Positions 12,847 through 21,216 of a stretch of DNA of 38,184 nucleotides are shown piece by piece. Position numbers and translations under genes: made by a program. Numbering within the stretch: position 1 is the first letter of the stretch; every line of letters begins with the position of its first letter. The stretch spans positions 1-38,184 of the forward strand of contig CAZAQG010000012.1 in NCBI GenBank assembly GCA_964487445.1, written 5' to 3'. The notes under the pieces are model-generated. The model saw only the letters and a list, made by a program, of their open reading frames with translations, made no database searches and was not told the DNA's origin. This DNA comes from BMS3Abin12 sp964487445 (lineage in GTDB: Bacteria > Pseudomonadota > Gammaproteobacteria > 21-64-14).

Positions 12847-14736
12847 ATGCTGATCACCCTGCGCGGGGTCGGCGTGCGCTTCACCGCCGAACCCGTACTC
12901 GACGGGGTCGACTTCACCCTCGGGGAGGGCGAACGTGTGTGTCTGGCGGGCCGCAACGGCGCCGGCAAGTCGACCCTCCTGCGCGTGCTGTCCGGTGCCC
13001 GGCCCGTGGATGAGGGCGAGGTCGTGCGCCGCTCCGGGCTGCGCGTCACGAGCCTGGATCAGGACATTCCGGCGGATCTCTCTGGTCCGGTCGGCGAGTT
13101 GGTCATGCGCGGCCTCGGCCCGCTCGCCGACCGGCTGCTGGACTACGAGCGCGGCGTCCGGGCCGGTGCCGATGGAGAGACCCTGGCGCAATTGCAGCAT
13201 GCACTGGAGGCGGTCGGTGCCTGGGCGGGAAAGCGGCGTGTCGACACGGTGCTCTCGCGCATGGATCTCGACCCCGCGGCGGAGTTCGCGCAGCTCTCCG
13301 GCGGGATCAAACGCCGAGTGCTGCTCGCCCGCGCCCTGGTCGGCGAGCCGGACGTGCTGCTCCTCGACGAACCCACCAATCATTTGGACATCGAAGGTGT
13401 CACCTGGCTGGAGAATCTGCTGGTCCGTGCCCGATGGGCGCTGGTGTTCATCAGTCACGACCGCACCTTCCTGGACCGGCTTGCCACTCGCATCGTGGAG
13501 ATGGACCGCGGTCGGCTCACGAGTTGGCCGGGCGGCTACGCCGACTATCGCCGGCGCAAGAACGACGCGCTGGCGGTCGAGCGGCGCGCGCATCGCGCCT
13601 TCGACAAGTCCCTCGCGCAAGAGGAGGCGTGGATCCGGCGCGGCGTCAAGGCGCGCACGACGCGCAATATGGGTCGCGTCCGGGCGCTGGAGGCGATGCG
13701 CGAGGAAGCGGCCGGTCGTCGGCGCTACGAGGGTCGAGCCAAGCTCCGGGCCCGGTTCGAGGAGCCGGGCAGCCGCCGTGTGATCGAGGCCCACGAGGTC
13801 AGCGCCGCTATCGCGGGGCAGACGGTGCTGCGCGCGTTCAATCTCAAGATCCGGCGCGGACAGGTGCTGGGCGTGATGGGCCCGAACGGGTGCGGAAAGA
13901 CCACGCTGCTGCGTATCCTGTTGGGCGAACACACCCCGGACGCCGGTCGGCTGAGCTACGGGGAGGATCTCCAGATCGCCTACTTCGATCAGAACCGTCA
14001 GGAATTGGATTGGGAACACGACGCGGCCTGGAATATCGCGCAGGGTGCCGATTGCATCGACTTCGAGGGCGGAAAACGTCACGTGCTCGGCCATCTGCGC
14101 GGATTCCTGTTCACGCCCGAGCGTGCCCGCACGCCGGTCAAGCTGCTTTCCGGCGGCGAACGCAACCGGTTGCTGCTGGCGCGACTGTTCGCGAAACCAT
14201 CCAACGTGCTGGTGCTCGACGAGCCGACCAACGACCTGGATCTGGAGATGCTGGAACTGCTGGAGGATCTGATCAAGGGGTACCCCGGCACCGTCATCCT
14301 GGTGTCCCACGATCGTGCGTTCGTCAATGCCGTGGTCGATGGACTGCTGGTGCACGAGGATGGACAGGGATTTCGCTATCACCTCGGCGACTACGAGGAT
14401 TGGTTGCGCCGGCGCGAGCGCGCGCCGTCTGCGCCCCGCACACCGGTGCGTGCCGCCGTCCCCGGCCCGGCGAACACCGCCGGTCGCCCGCGGGCGTCGA
14501 AACTGGGCTATCGCGAACAGATCGAGCTGGAACGGCTTCCCCGGGAACTCGAGGAGATGGAGGCGCATATCGCGGCGCTGTATGCCGAGATGGGTCGGCC
14601 CGACTTCCACCGGGACGGCGCGGAACGGATCAAGGCCGCGCAGGCGCGGCTCGAGGAGCTGCAGCGCGGGGTCGAGGAACGCTACGCTCGCTGGGAGGTG
14701 CTCGAGACGCGGCGGGCGGGAGGGGCGGTCCCGTGA
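12847..14736 (+). CDS. uup: ABC-F family ATPase, Uup type
   Basis: A soluble 629-aa protein with two ABC domains and no membrane segment, as in the ABC-F group that acts on ribosomes or, for Uup, also on branched DNA intermediates. First cassette: Walker A GRNGAGKST, signature LSGGIKRR, Walker B LLLDEPTNHLD. Linker of the P-site tRNA interaction type (about 230-310). Second cassette: GPNGCGKTT, LSGGERNRLLLARLF, VLVLDEPTNDLD. The C-terminal region (about 560-629) is a charged coiled coil with QIELERLPRELEEMEAHI, characteristic of Uup and absent in EttA, which is why I choose Uup. The ATG at 12847 is selected as the family start; the upstream frame has no conserved sequence. The 215 bp before it hold nothing I recognise. 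Confidence 0.88.
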   Translation: MLITLRGVGVRFTAEPVLDGVDFTLGEGERVCLAGRNGAGKSTLLRVLSGARPVDEGEVVRRSGLRVTSLDQDIPADLSGPVGELVMRGLGPLADRLLDYERGVRAGADGETLAQLQHALEAVGAWAGKRRVDTVLSRMDLDPAAEFAQLSGGIKRRVLLARALVGEPDVLLLDEPTNHLDIEGVTWLENLLVRARWALVFISHDRTFLDRLATRIVEMDRGRLTSWPGGYADYRRRKNDALAVERRAHRAFDKSLAQEEAWIRRGVKARTTRNMGRVRALEAMREEAAGRRRYEGRAKLRARFEEPGSRRVIEAHEVSAAIAGQTVLRAFNLKIRRGQVLGVMGPNGCGKTTLLRILLGEHTPDAGRLSYGEDLQIAYFDQNRQELDWEHDAAWNIAQGADCIDFEGGKRHVLGHLRGFLFTPERARTPVKLLSGGERNRLLLARLFAKPSNVLVLDEPTNDLDLEMLELLEDLIKGYPGTVILVSHDRAFVNAVVDGLLVHEDGQGFRYHLGDYEDWLRRRERAPSAPRTPVRAAVPGPANTAGRPRASKLGYREQIELERLPRELEEMEAHIAALYAEMGRPDFHRDGAERIKAAQARLEELQRGVEERYARWEVLETRRAGGAVP

Positions 14737-14790
14737 ACGTGCGCGGGCTGTTCCGAATCCCCGAGGAGTAGGGCGGTGATTGCAAGGGAT

Positions 14791-15708
14791 TCAAGCGGTC
14801 GGGCGGATTCCTTCGAGTTCACGGAAGGCGGTCCGGCGGGCGGTCTCGATGAAGTCGCGGATAAAGGGGGTTTCCACGTGCTCACTGCGGATGCCCGCAT
14901 GCAGGGTGGCCCACATCTCCTCGCGCCCGAGCGGCCGTGCCACGACCGATCCGCGCGCCACGAAGGCGGCGGCCGCCCAGCGCGGCAATGCCGCGACGCC
15001 GCGCCCGCTCGCGACCAGCTGCAGCAACACCGCCGTCAGCTCCGCGGTGCGCCGCGCCCGCGGCTCGACCCGCGCCGGTCGCAGGAAGTGACGATAGAGA
15101 TCGAGGCGTTCGAGGGGCACCGGATAGGTGATGACGGTTTCCGCGGCGAGGTCCATGGGTTCGATCCAGGGGCGCGCCGTCAGGCGGTGCCCCGGCGCGG
15201 TCAGCAGTACCGCCTCGTGTCGGAACAGCGGGAAGAAGCGCAGGTCGTCACGTTCCTCCGGGTCGGCGGTGATGATCAGGTCCAGGTCGCCGCGCGCCAG
15301 CGCCGGCAGCGGCTCGAAGCTGTACGCCAGCGACAGATCGATCTCGACCTCCGGCCAGCGCGGTCGGTAGACATCCATGGCGGGCATCAGCCAATCGAAG
15401 CAGCTATGGCATTCGATCGCCAGATGCAGGCGCCCGGCGCGTCCGGCGCCCATGCGTTCCAGTTCCCGGCACGTGATCTCCAGCGCCGGCAGCAAGCGGT
15501 CCGCGAGGGTCAATAGCCGGTCCCCCGCCGCCGTGAAACGCAACGGCCGCCGCGCCCGGTGCAACAGGGGCAGCCCAAGGCGTCCTTCCAGCGAACGGAT
15601 CTGGTGCGAGAGCGCCGACTGGGTGAGGTGCAGGCGGACCGCCGCACCGGCCAGGGTGCCGGCCTCGCGTAGCGCGGTCAGGGTTCGAAGGTGGCGGATC
15701 TCGATCAT
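14791..15708 (-). CDS. metR: LysR-type regulator MetR
   Basis: A 305-aa LysR-family regulator. N-terminal helix-turn-helix: IEIRHLRTLTALREAGTLAGAAVRLHLTQSALSHQIRSLE, the MetR signature with its H-L-R-T-L-x-A-L start. The substrate-binding domain (about 90-300) includes LAIECHSCFDWLMPAM, the region that binds homocysteine in E. coli MetR. It is divergent from metE with a 117-bp spacer that holds a MetR box. MetR normally activates metE with homocysteine as co-effector and represses itself. The arrangement and sequence leave little doubt. Confidence 0.93.
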   Translation of the reverse strand: MIEIRHLRTLTALREAGTLAGAAVRLHLTQSALSHQIRSLEGRLGLPLLHRARRPLRFTAAGDRLLTLADRLLPALEITCRELERMGAGRAGRLHLAIECHSCFDWLMPAMDVYRPRWPEVEIDLSLAYSFEPLPALARGDLDLIITADPEERDDLRFFPLFRHEAVLLTAPGHRLTARPWIEPMDLAAETVITYPVPLERLDLYRHFLRPARVEPRARRTAELTAVLLQLVASGRGVAALPRWAAAAFVARGSVVARPLGREEMWATLHAGIRSEHVETPFIRDFIETARRTAFRELEGIRPTA

Positions 15709-15710
15709 CG

Positions 15711-15762
15711 ATATGAATATAATTCATATAGCAACTGAAAACAAAGAGCTTGATTCACTTCA
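15711..15762. promoter_or_regulatory. MetR operator between divergent metR and metE
   Basis: TGAATATAATTCA (15714-15726) is an exact match to the MetR consensus TGAA-N5-TTCA and is extended to a 19-bp palindrome (ATATGAAT-ATA-ATTCATAT, 15711-15729). A second, degenerate half site TTGATTCACTTCA lies at 15750-15762, giving a spacing typical of paired MetR sites. The metE ATG is at 15826 with AGGGAGA as its ribosome-binding site. No cobalamin or SAM riboswitch is recognisable in the short leader. Confidence 0.8.
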
Positions 15763-15825
15763 TGCTCTTCGGCCAGACTTCTCCGCAACCCGGACTACGA
15801 TCATCACTAATAGGGAGACGGCGCG

Positions 15826-18132
15826 ATGAGCTTGGTACATACCCTCGGTTTCCCCCGAATCGGCTTGCAGCGCGAACTCAAACGCGCCCTGGAACGTCAC
15901 TGGCGCGACGAATTGGACGAGGGGGGGCTGCGCGCCGTGGGGGCTACGCTGCGTCGCGACGTCTGGCACCGCCAGGCCGAGGCCGGGCTCGATCTGGTGA
16001 CCGTGGGGGATTTCTCCTGGTACGATCACATCCTGGATTTTTCGGCGCTCCTGGGCGTCGTCCCGGAACGCTTCGGACCGGTGGACGGCCCGGTTTCCCT
16101 GGAGACCTATTTCCGCATGGCGCGCGGACGCGGGGGCCGCGGCAGCGCCGACGTGCCGGCCTGCGAGATGACCAAGTGGTTCGACACCAACTACCACTAC
16201 CTGGTCCCCGAGTTCGCCGCCGGGCAGTCGTTCCAGCTCTGCGGATCGGAGCTGTTCGAGCAGGCCGCCGAGGCCCGCGCCCTGGGCTATCGCGTGAAGG
16301 CCGTGATTCCGGGCCCCTTGACCTACCTGTGGCTGGGCAAGAATGCGGGTGCTCCGTTCGATCGCCTGGGTCTGTTGGACCGGCTTTTGCCCGTCTACGG
16401 CGAGATCCTCACCCGCCTCGCGGCGCAGGGGGTCGAGTGGGTGCAGCTCGACGAGCCGATCCTGGTGCTGGACCTGCCGCGGTCCTGGTGCGACGCCTTC
16501 GAATCGGCGTACTCTCGCTTGCAGGTGCCGGGGCTGCATCGCATGGTCGCCACCTACTTCGGCGGATTGGACGCGCAACTGGGGCTTGCCTGCCGGCTCC
16601 CGGTAGACGGTCTGCACGTCGATCTGGTCCGGGCCCCGGAACAGCTCGACGCCGTGCTCGACCGACTTCCGGCCTACAAGGTCCTCTCCGCCGGTGTCGT
16701 CGACGGGCGCAACGTGTGGCGCACCGATCCGGATCCGGTGTTGGAGCGCCTGCGTCCGGCGCGCGAGCGCCTTGGGGAGCGGCTGTGGCTCGCCCCCTCG
16801 TGCTCGCTGCTGCACGTTCCGGTCGACCTGGACGCGGAGACCGCGCTCGATCCCGAGCTGCGCGAATGGTTCGCGTTCGCGGTACAGAAACTCGATGAAC
16901 TGGTGGTGCTGCGCCGCGCCCTGTTGGAAGGCGAACACGCGGCGGCGCAGGAGATCGAGGCCGCACGCCGTGCCGTGCAGGAACGACGGCGATCGGCGCG
17001 CATCCACCGCCCGGCGGTCGAGCAGCGGCTCGCGGCCGTGACGCAGGCGTGGGCGCACCGGGCGAGCCCGTATGCCCGGCGGCGCGAGGCGCAACGCCGC
17101 CGGCTCGCGTTGCCCGAGTTTCCGACCACCACCATCGGCTCGTTTCCGCAGACCGCGGAGATCCGCCGGGCGCGACGGGACTTCCGCCGTGGAGTGCTCG
17201 ATGCCGACGCCTACCGGGAGCGTATGCGCGAGGAGATCGCACGGATCATCGCGCGTCAGGAGGCTTTGGGCCTGGACGTGCTGGTGCACGGCGAGCCGGA
17301 GCGCACGGACATGGTGGAATACTTCGGCGAAATGCTCGACGGGTTTGCGCTCACGCAGAACGGCTGGGTGCAGAGCTACGGGTCCCGTTGCGTTCGCCCG
17401 CCGATCCTCTACGGGGACGTGCAGCGCCGCGGCCCGATGACCGTGGAATGGATCGCCTACGCCCAGTCCCTCACCGCGCGACCGGTCAAGGGCATGCTCA
17501 CGGGACCGGTGACCATCCTGCAGTGGTCGTTCGTGCGCGATGACCAGCCGCGCGAACGCACGTGTAGGCAGCTTGCACTCGCCCTGCGCGATGAAGTTGC
17601 GGACCTGGAGGCGGCCGGGATCCCGATCATCCAGATCGACGAGCCGGCGTTTCGCGAGGGGCTGCCGCTGCGGGGCGCCGAGCGTCCCGCGTATCTGGAT
17701 TGGGCCGCGCGCTGTTTCCGTATCGCCTCCAGCGGCGTGCGTGACGAGACCCAGATCCACACGCACATGTGCTACGCGGAGTTCAACGACATCCTGGAGG
17801 CGATCGCCGCGCTCGACGCCGACGTGATCACCATCGAGACCTCACGCTCGCGCATGGAGTTGCTCGAGGCGTTCCGGGATTTCGAGTATCCGAACGAGAT
17901 CGGTCCCGGCGTCTTCGACATCCACTCGCCCAGGGTGCCCCCGGTGGAGGAGATGATCGCCCTGCTGGAGAAGGCGGCGCGGCTCATCCCGCCGCAGAGG
18001 CTGTGGGTGAACCCCGACTGCGGGCTCAAGACCCGCGCGTGGCCGGAGGTCGACGCGGCGCTCGCGAACATGGTGCGCGCGGCAAACCTGCTGCGCGAGG
18101 CGCGGCATCGCGGCGCAAGCACACGGGATTGA
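15826..18132 (+). CDS. metE: Cobalamin-independent methionine synthase
   Basis: Transfers the methyl group of 5-methyltetrahydropteroyl-glutamate to homocysteine, the last step of methionine synthesis, without B12. The 768 aa (family about 755) contain the N-terminal domain beginning HTLGFPRIGLQRELKRALE and the catalytic C-domain with PTTTIGSFPQTAEIR. The zinc ligands are visible in IHTHMCYAEFNDI (His-x-Cys) and VNPDCGLKTR (Cys). QIDEPAFREGLPLR provides homocysteine contacts. RBS AGGGAGA is 7 bp before the ATG. It is controlled by the divergent metR. The C-terminus is normal, and decayed mobile DNA begins directly after the stop. Confidence 0.96.
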   Translation: MSLVHTLGFPRIGLQRELKRALERHWRDELDEGGLRAVGATLRRDVWHRQAEAGLDLVTVGDFSWYDHILDFSALLGVVPERFGPVDGPVSLETYFRMARGRGGRGSADVPACEMTKWFDTNYHYLVPEFAAGQSFQLCGSELFEQAAEARALGYRVKAVIPGPLTYLWLGKNAGAPFDRLGLLDRLLPVYGEILTRLAAQGVEWVQLDEPILVLDLPRSWCDAFESAYSRLQVPGLHRMVATYFGGLDAQLGLACRLPVDGLHVDLVRAPEQLDAVLDRLPAYKVLSAGVVDGRNVWRTDPDPVLERLRPARERLGERLWLAPSCSLLHVPVDLDAETALDPELREWFAFAVQKLDELVVLRRALLEGEHAAAQEIEAARRAVQERRRSARIHRPAVEQRLAAVTQAWAHRASPYARRREAQRRRLALPEFPTTTIGSFPQTAEIRRARRDFRRGVLDADAYRERMREEIARIIARQEALGLDVLVHGEPERTDMVEYFGEMLDGFALTQNGWVQSYGSRCVRPPILYGDVQRRGPMTVEWIAYAQSLTARPVKGMLTGPVTILQWSFVRDDQPRERTCRQLALALRDEVADLEAAGIPIIQIDEPAFREGLPLRGAERPAYLDWAARCFRIASSGVRDETQIHTHMCYAEFNDILEAIAALDADVITIETSRSRMELLEAFRDFEYPNEIGPGVFDIHSPRVPPVEEMIALLEKAARLIPPQRLWVNPDCGLKTRAWPEVDAALANMVRAANLLREARHRGASTRD

Positions 18133-18139
18133 TCGCCGC

Positions 18140-18303
18140 GAAGAACACCCGGGCGGGCGGCATCGCGTGCCGGCCTGTGGAGGATGGGTGCAGTCGGGCC
18201 CGCCGTGAAGCAGGAACCTGTGGGAAACCGTGAGGGAGCACCACCCGCGACCGCATCGGCGGTCACCGGAATCCCCCCGCTTGGCCGGGGGAGGATGTCG
18301 AGT
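18140..18303 (+). mobile_element. IS200/IS605 (TnpB-type) right-end relic
   Basis: A frame ending at TGA 18231-18233 encodes AGGIACRPVEDG...RREAGTCGKP, resembling the low-complexity C-terminal tail of TnpB proteins after the last zinc-finger Cys (AGGIACG-like). About 35 bp later comes ggaatccccccgcttggccg ending ggggaggatgtcga (18269-18303): a GC-rich hairpin with the GGAATCCCC...GGGGAGGATGTC border that I recall from IS605-type right ends. No transposase or intact tnpB is present, so only the RE and the 3' part of a putative omega-RNA region remain. Identification is from memory of family sequences. Confidence 0.5.
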
Positions 18304-18459
18304 CCCGCGTAAACCGCGCAGGGGCGGCGACGGTACGGGGTATGCGCGCCGCGCCGATTCGCGCGCAGTCGCATGAGCGCGTAGACGGGCGACTCCCCGG
18401 CTTGGAGGAGGCCGGATGCGCGGCCGGCCTCCAGCGGTTTCGCGGCGCGGTCTCTTGCC
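18304..18459. repeat. 156-bp dispersed repeat, copy A
   Basis: Diverged direct copy of 25780-25936. Shared blocks in order are cccgcg(tg)taaaccgcg, aggggcg, ggggtatgcgcg, gattcgcgcgc, cgcatga, acgggcg, ccggctt, gaggc-ggatgcgcg, cggcc and ggcg-ggtct-ttgcc, with a few insertions. Copy A lies between the IS605-like relic and the stop of atpC. The two copies bracket the whole ATP synthase operon. The family is unknown to me. Confidence 0.7.
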
Positions 18460-18476
18460 GCGAGTGCAGGTAAAGC

Positions 18477-18905
18477 TCAGTGCCGCAGATCGCGCTCACG
18501 CAGATACTGAATCAGGCGCAAGCGGGCGAGGGCCTCGGCCAGCTCGGCCTTGGCATGGCCCAGATCGACCCCTTCCTTGCGCCGCTCGGCAAGCGTGTCT
18601 TCGGCACGCTGTTTCGCCTCCAGCACGGCCTGTTCGTCGAGATCGTGCGCGCGCACGGCCGTATCGGCAAGCACCGAAACCATGTGCGGCTGCACCTCGA
18701 GAATGCCGCCCGAGACGAAGAAGCTTCGTTCCTCGCCCGCCCCCAGGCGCACGCGCACCGCGCCCGGTCGCAACTGCGTCAATAGCGGCGTGTGCTTGGG
18801 CAGTATGCCGACCTCGCCCATCACCGCCGGCGCAAAGACCATCTCGGCCTCGCCGTCAAAGATTGCTTCGTCGGCACTAACGATGTTGACGCGGATAGTG
18901 GACAC
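18477..18905 (-). CDS. atpC: ATP synthase F1 subunit epsilon
   Basis: Central-stalk subunit that couples and inhibits F1. The 142 aa contain the N-terminal beta domain (TIRVNIVSADEAIFDGEAEMVFAPAVMGEVGILPKHTPLL) with the family motif GxxGILPxHTP and the C-terminal helical pair (AVLEAKQRAEDTLAERR...). The GTG start shares its first base with the atpD stop (TAGTG), so the genes are coupled. It is the last gene of the operon; a repeat copy follows at once and no T-rich terminator is visible. Confidence 0.94.
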   Translation of the reverse strand: MSTIRVNIVSADEAIFDGEAEMVFAPAVMGEVGILPKHTPLLTQLRPGAVRVRLGAGEERSFFVSGGILEVQPHMVSVLADTAVRAHDLDEQAVLEAKQRAEDTLAERRKEGVDLGHAKAELAEALARLRLIQYLRERDLRH

Positions 18906-20284
18906 TATGCGGCTTCCTTCGCCTTGGCGACCGCCTCTTCGATACCGCCGACCATATAGAACGCCTGCTCGGGCAAGCTGTCGTATTCACCCTCGACAAT
19001 GCCCTTGAAGCCGCGAATGGTCTCGGCGACCGGCACATACTTACCGGGCGAGCCGGTGAAGACCTCGGCGACGAAGAAGGGCTGGGAGAGGAAACGCTGA
19101 ATCTTTCGCGCCCGGGTGACGATGAGCTTGTCTTCTTCGGAGAGCTCATCCATTCCGAGAATGGCGATGATGTCGCGCAATTCCTTGAAACGCTGCAACG
19201 TCGCCTGCACTGCGCGGGCGATATCGTAGTGCTCCTGGCCGATCACGTTGGGGTCGAGCTGACGGCTGGTGGAATCGAGCGGATCCACCGCGGGATAGAT
19301 GCCCTGTTCGGCGATCTGGCGCGAAAGCACGACGGTCCCGTCCAGGTGCGCGAAGGTGGTCGCCGGTGACGGATCGGTGAGATCGTCGGCGGGCACGTAC
19401 ACGGCCTGCACCGAGGTGATGGAACCGGACTTCGTCGAGGTGATGCGCTCCTGAAGCTGGCCCATTTCCTCGGCGAGCGTCGGCTGATAACCCACCGCCG
19501 ACGGCATGCGCCCGAGCAGCGCCGAGACTTCCACGCCCGCCAGGGTATAGCGATAGATATTGTCGATGAACATGAGCACATCGTGGCCTTCATCACGAAA
19601 ATACTCGGCCAGGGTGAGTCCGGTCAATCCGACGCGCAAACGGTTGCCGGGCGGCTCGTTCATCTGCCCGTAGACCATTGCCACTTTGTCGATAACCTTC
19701 GATTCCTTCATCTCGTAGTAGAAATCGTTGCCCTCGCGGGTGCGCTCGCCGACACCGACAAAGACGGAAAGTCCGGAGTGCTCGGTCGCGATATTGTGGA
19801 TCAGTTCCAGCATGTTCACGGTCTTGCCGACGCCCGCACCGCCAAAGAGCCCTACCTTGCCGCCCTTGGCGAACGGGCACAGGAGATCGATGACCTTGAT
19901 GCCGGTTTCCAGCAGTTCCTGACTGCCGGTCTGCTCTTCGAAGCTCGGCGGCTTGCGGTGGATCGGCCAGTGCTCCTTGGTTTCGATCGGCCCCGCCTCG
20001 TCCACCGGTTCGCCCAGTACATTCATGATTCGCCCCAAGGTCGATTGGCCGACCGGAACAGTGATGTACTCACCGGTGTTGATGACTTTCATGCCGCGAG
20101 TGATGCCTTCGCTGGTGCCCATTGCAATCGTGCGCACCACTCCATCGCCCAGCTGCTGCTGAACTTCCAGCACCAGATCGCCTTCCTCGAGCTTGAGTGC
20201 CTGATAAACCCTGGGCACCTCTTCGCGCGGGAACTCCACGTCAATGACGGCACCAATGACCTGAACGATTTCTCCGTTGCTCAT
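18905..20284 (-). CDS. atpD: ATP synthase F1 subunit beta (catalytic)
   Basis: Catalytic subunit of F1. The 459 aa match the E. coli length. Walker A GGAGVGKT, the catalytic glutamate in GERTREGNDFY, Walker B LMFIDNIYRYTLAG and the DELSEEDKL motif (the DELSEED lever) are all present, and the start MSNGEIVQVIGAVIDVEFPRE is typical. RBS GAGAGA precedes the ATG. There is no odd feature; strong sequence identity to proteobacterial AtpD is evident. Confidence 0.98.
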   Translation of the reverse strand: MSNGEIVQVIGAVIDVEFPREEVPRVYQALKLEEGDLVLEVQQQLGDGVVRTIAMGTSEGITRGMKVINTGEYITVPVGQSTLGRIMNVLGEPVDEAGPIETKEHWPIHRKPPSFEEQTGSQELLETGIKVIDLLCPFAKGGKVGLFGGAGVGKTVNMLELIHNIATEHSGLSVFVGVGERTREGNDFYYEMKESKVIDKVAMVYGQMNEPPGNRLRVGLTGLTLAEYFRDEGHDVLMFIDNIYRYTLAGVEVSALLGRMPSAVGYQPTLAEEMGQLQERITSTKSGSITSVQAVYVPADDLTDPSPATTFAHLDGTVVLSRQIAEQGIYPAVDPLDSTSRQLDPNVIGQEHYDIARAVQATLQRFKELRDIIAILGMDELSEEDKLIVTRARKIQRFLSQPFFVAEVFTGSPGKYVPVAETIRGFKGIVEGEYDSLPEQAFYMVGGIEEAVAKAKEAA

Positions 20285-20345
20285 TCGTTTCTCTCTCTAT
20301 TCCTTGAACCGTGTTTGAGGCGGGCGGCGGCGTCTTGCCAAAAAA

Positions 20346-21206
20346 TCAAACCGCGGCCGCGCCGCCCACAATCTCCGCGATCTCCTGCGTGATCGCCGCC
20401 TGACGCGCCTTGTTGTAGATGAGCTGTAGCTCTTCGATCAGTTCGCCCGCGTTGTCCGATGCGCTCTTCATGGCCACCATCCGCGCGGCCATCTCGCAGG
20501 CCACATTCTCCGAAACGGCCTGGAGCACCTGCGACTCGATGTAGCGGCGCAGCACCTCGTCGAGCACCTCGCGTGCTTCGGGTTCGTAGATGTAATCCCA
20601 CTGGTGGTGCATGCGCGTGTCTTCGGCCGGCGGGATGGGCAGCAGCGACGCCACGCTTGGATGCTGGCTCATGGTGTTGACGAAGCGATTCTCCACGATC
20701 AACAGGCGATCGATCTCGCCCTTGTCGTAGGCGGAAAGCATCGCGCCCACCACACCGATGAGTTGCTCCATCACCGGGCGATCTCCCAGGTGATCGGCTT
20801 GGGCGAGCACCTCGCCGCCTATATGCCGGAAGAAGGCGCCCGCCTTCGCACCGATGAGCGCAAACTTGAGCCCCACCCCCTTTTCCTGCCACTCGCTCGC
20901 GGCCTGAAGCGCGCACCGGAAAAGGTTGATGTTCAGTCCGCCGCAAAGTCCCCGGTCGGTCGCAACCACGATGATACCGATATTGCGCGTCTCACGCTCC
21001 ACAAGGAACGGATGCCGATACTCGGGATGGGCCAGCGCGATATGGCTTGCGACCACCCGGATTCGCTCGGCATAGGGGCGTGCGGCGGCCATATGTTCCT
21101 GGGCGCGGCGCATCTTGCTCGCCGCGACCATTTCCATCGCCTTGGTGATCTTCTGGGTATTCCGAATACTCCCGATCTTGGTGCGAATTTCCTTGCCAGC
21201 GGCCAC
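20346..21206 (-). CDS. atpG: ATP synthase F1 subunit gamma
   Basis: Rotor shaft of F1. The 286 aa begin with AAGKEIRTKIGSIRNTQKITKAMEMVAASKMRRAQ, the conserved N-terminal coiled coil, and end with MKSASDNAGELIEELQLIYNKARQAAITQEIAEIVGGA, the C-terminal coiled coil. The GTG at 21206 is chosen as start because it begins the conserved segment and lies 10 bp after the atpA stop with AGGGGACA upstream; the longer frame overlaps atpA and is not conserved. Confidence 0.94.
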   Translation of the reverse strand: MAAGKEIRTKIGSIRNTQKITKAMEMVAASKMRRAQEHMAAARPYAERIRVVASHIALAHPEYRHPFLVERETRNIGIIVVATDRGLCGGLNINLFRCALQAASEWQEKGVGLKFALIGAKAGAFFRHIGGEVLAQADHLGDRPVMEQLIGVVGAMLSAYDKGEIDRLLIVENRFVNTMSQHPSVASLLPIPPAEDTRMHHQWDYIYEPEAREVLDEVLRRYIESQVLQAVSENVACEMAARMVAMKSASDNAGELIEELQLIYNKARQAAITQEIAEIVGGAAAV

Positions 21207-21216
21207 CGCCTGTCCC

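Noticed and set aside
16409..17242. 277-codon minus-strand open frame inside metE
   Set aside because: Arg/Pro/Ala-rich shadow frame of a well-conserved gene in GC-rich DNA.
18133..18303. Cobalamin or SAM riboswitch near metE
   Set aside because: The conserved-looking hairpin is downstream of metE and resembles an IS605 right end; B12-box and SAM-core sequences are not present.
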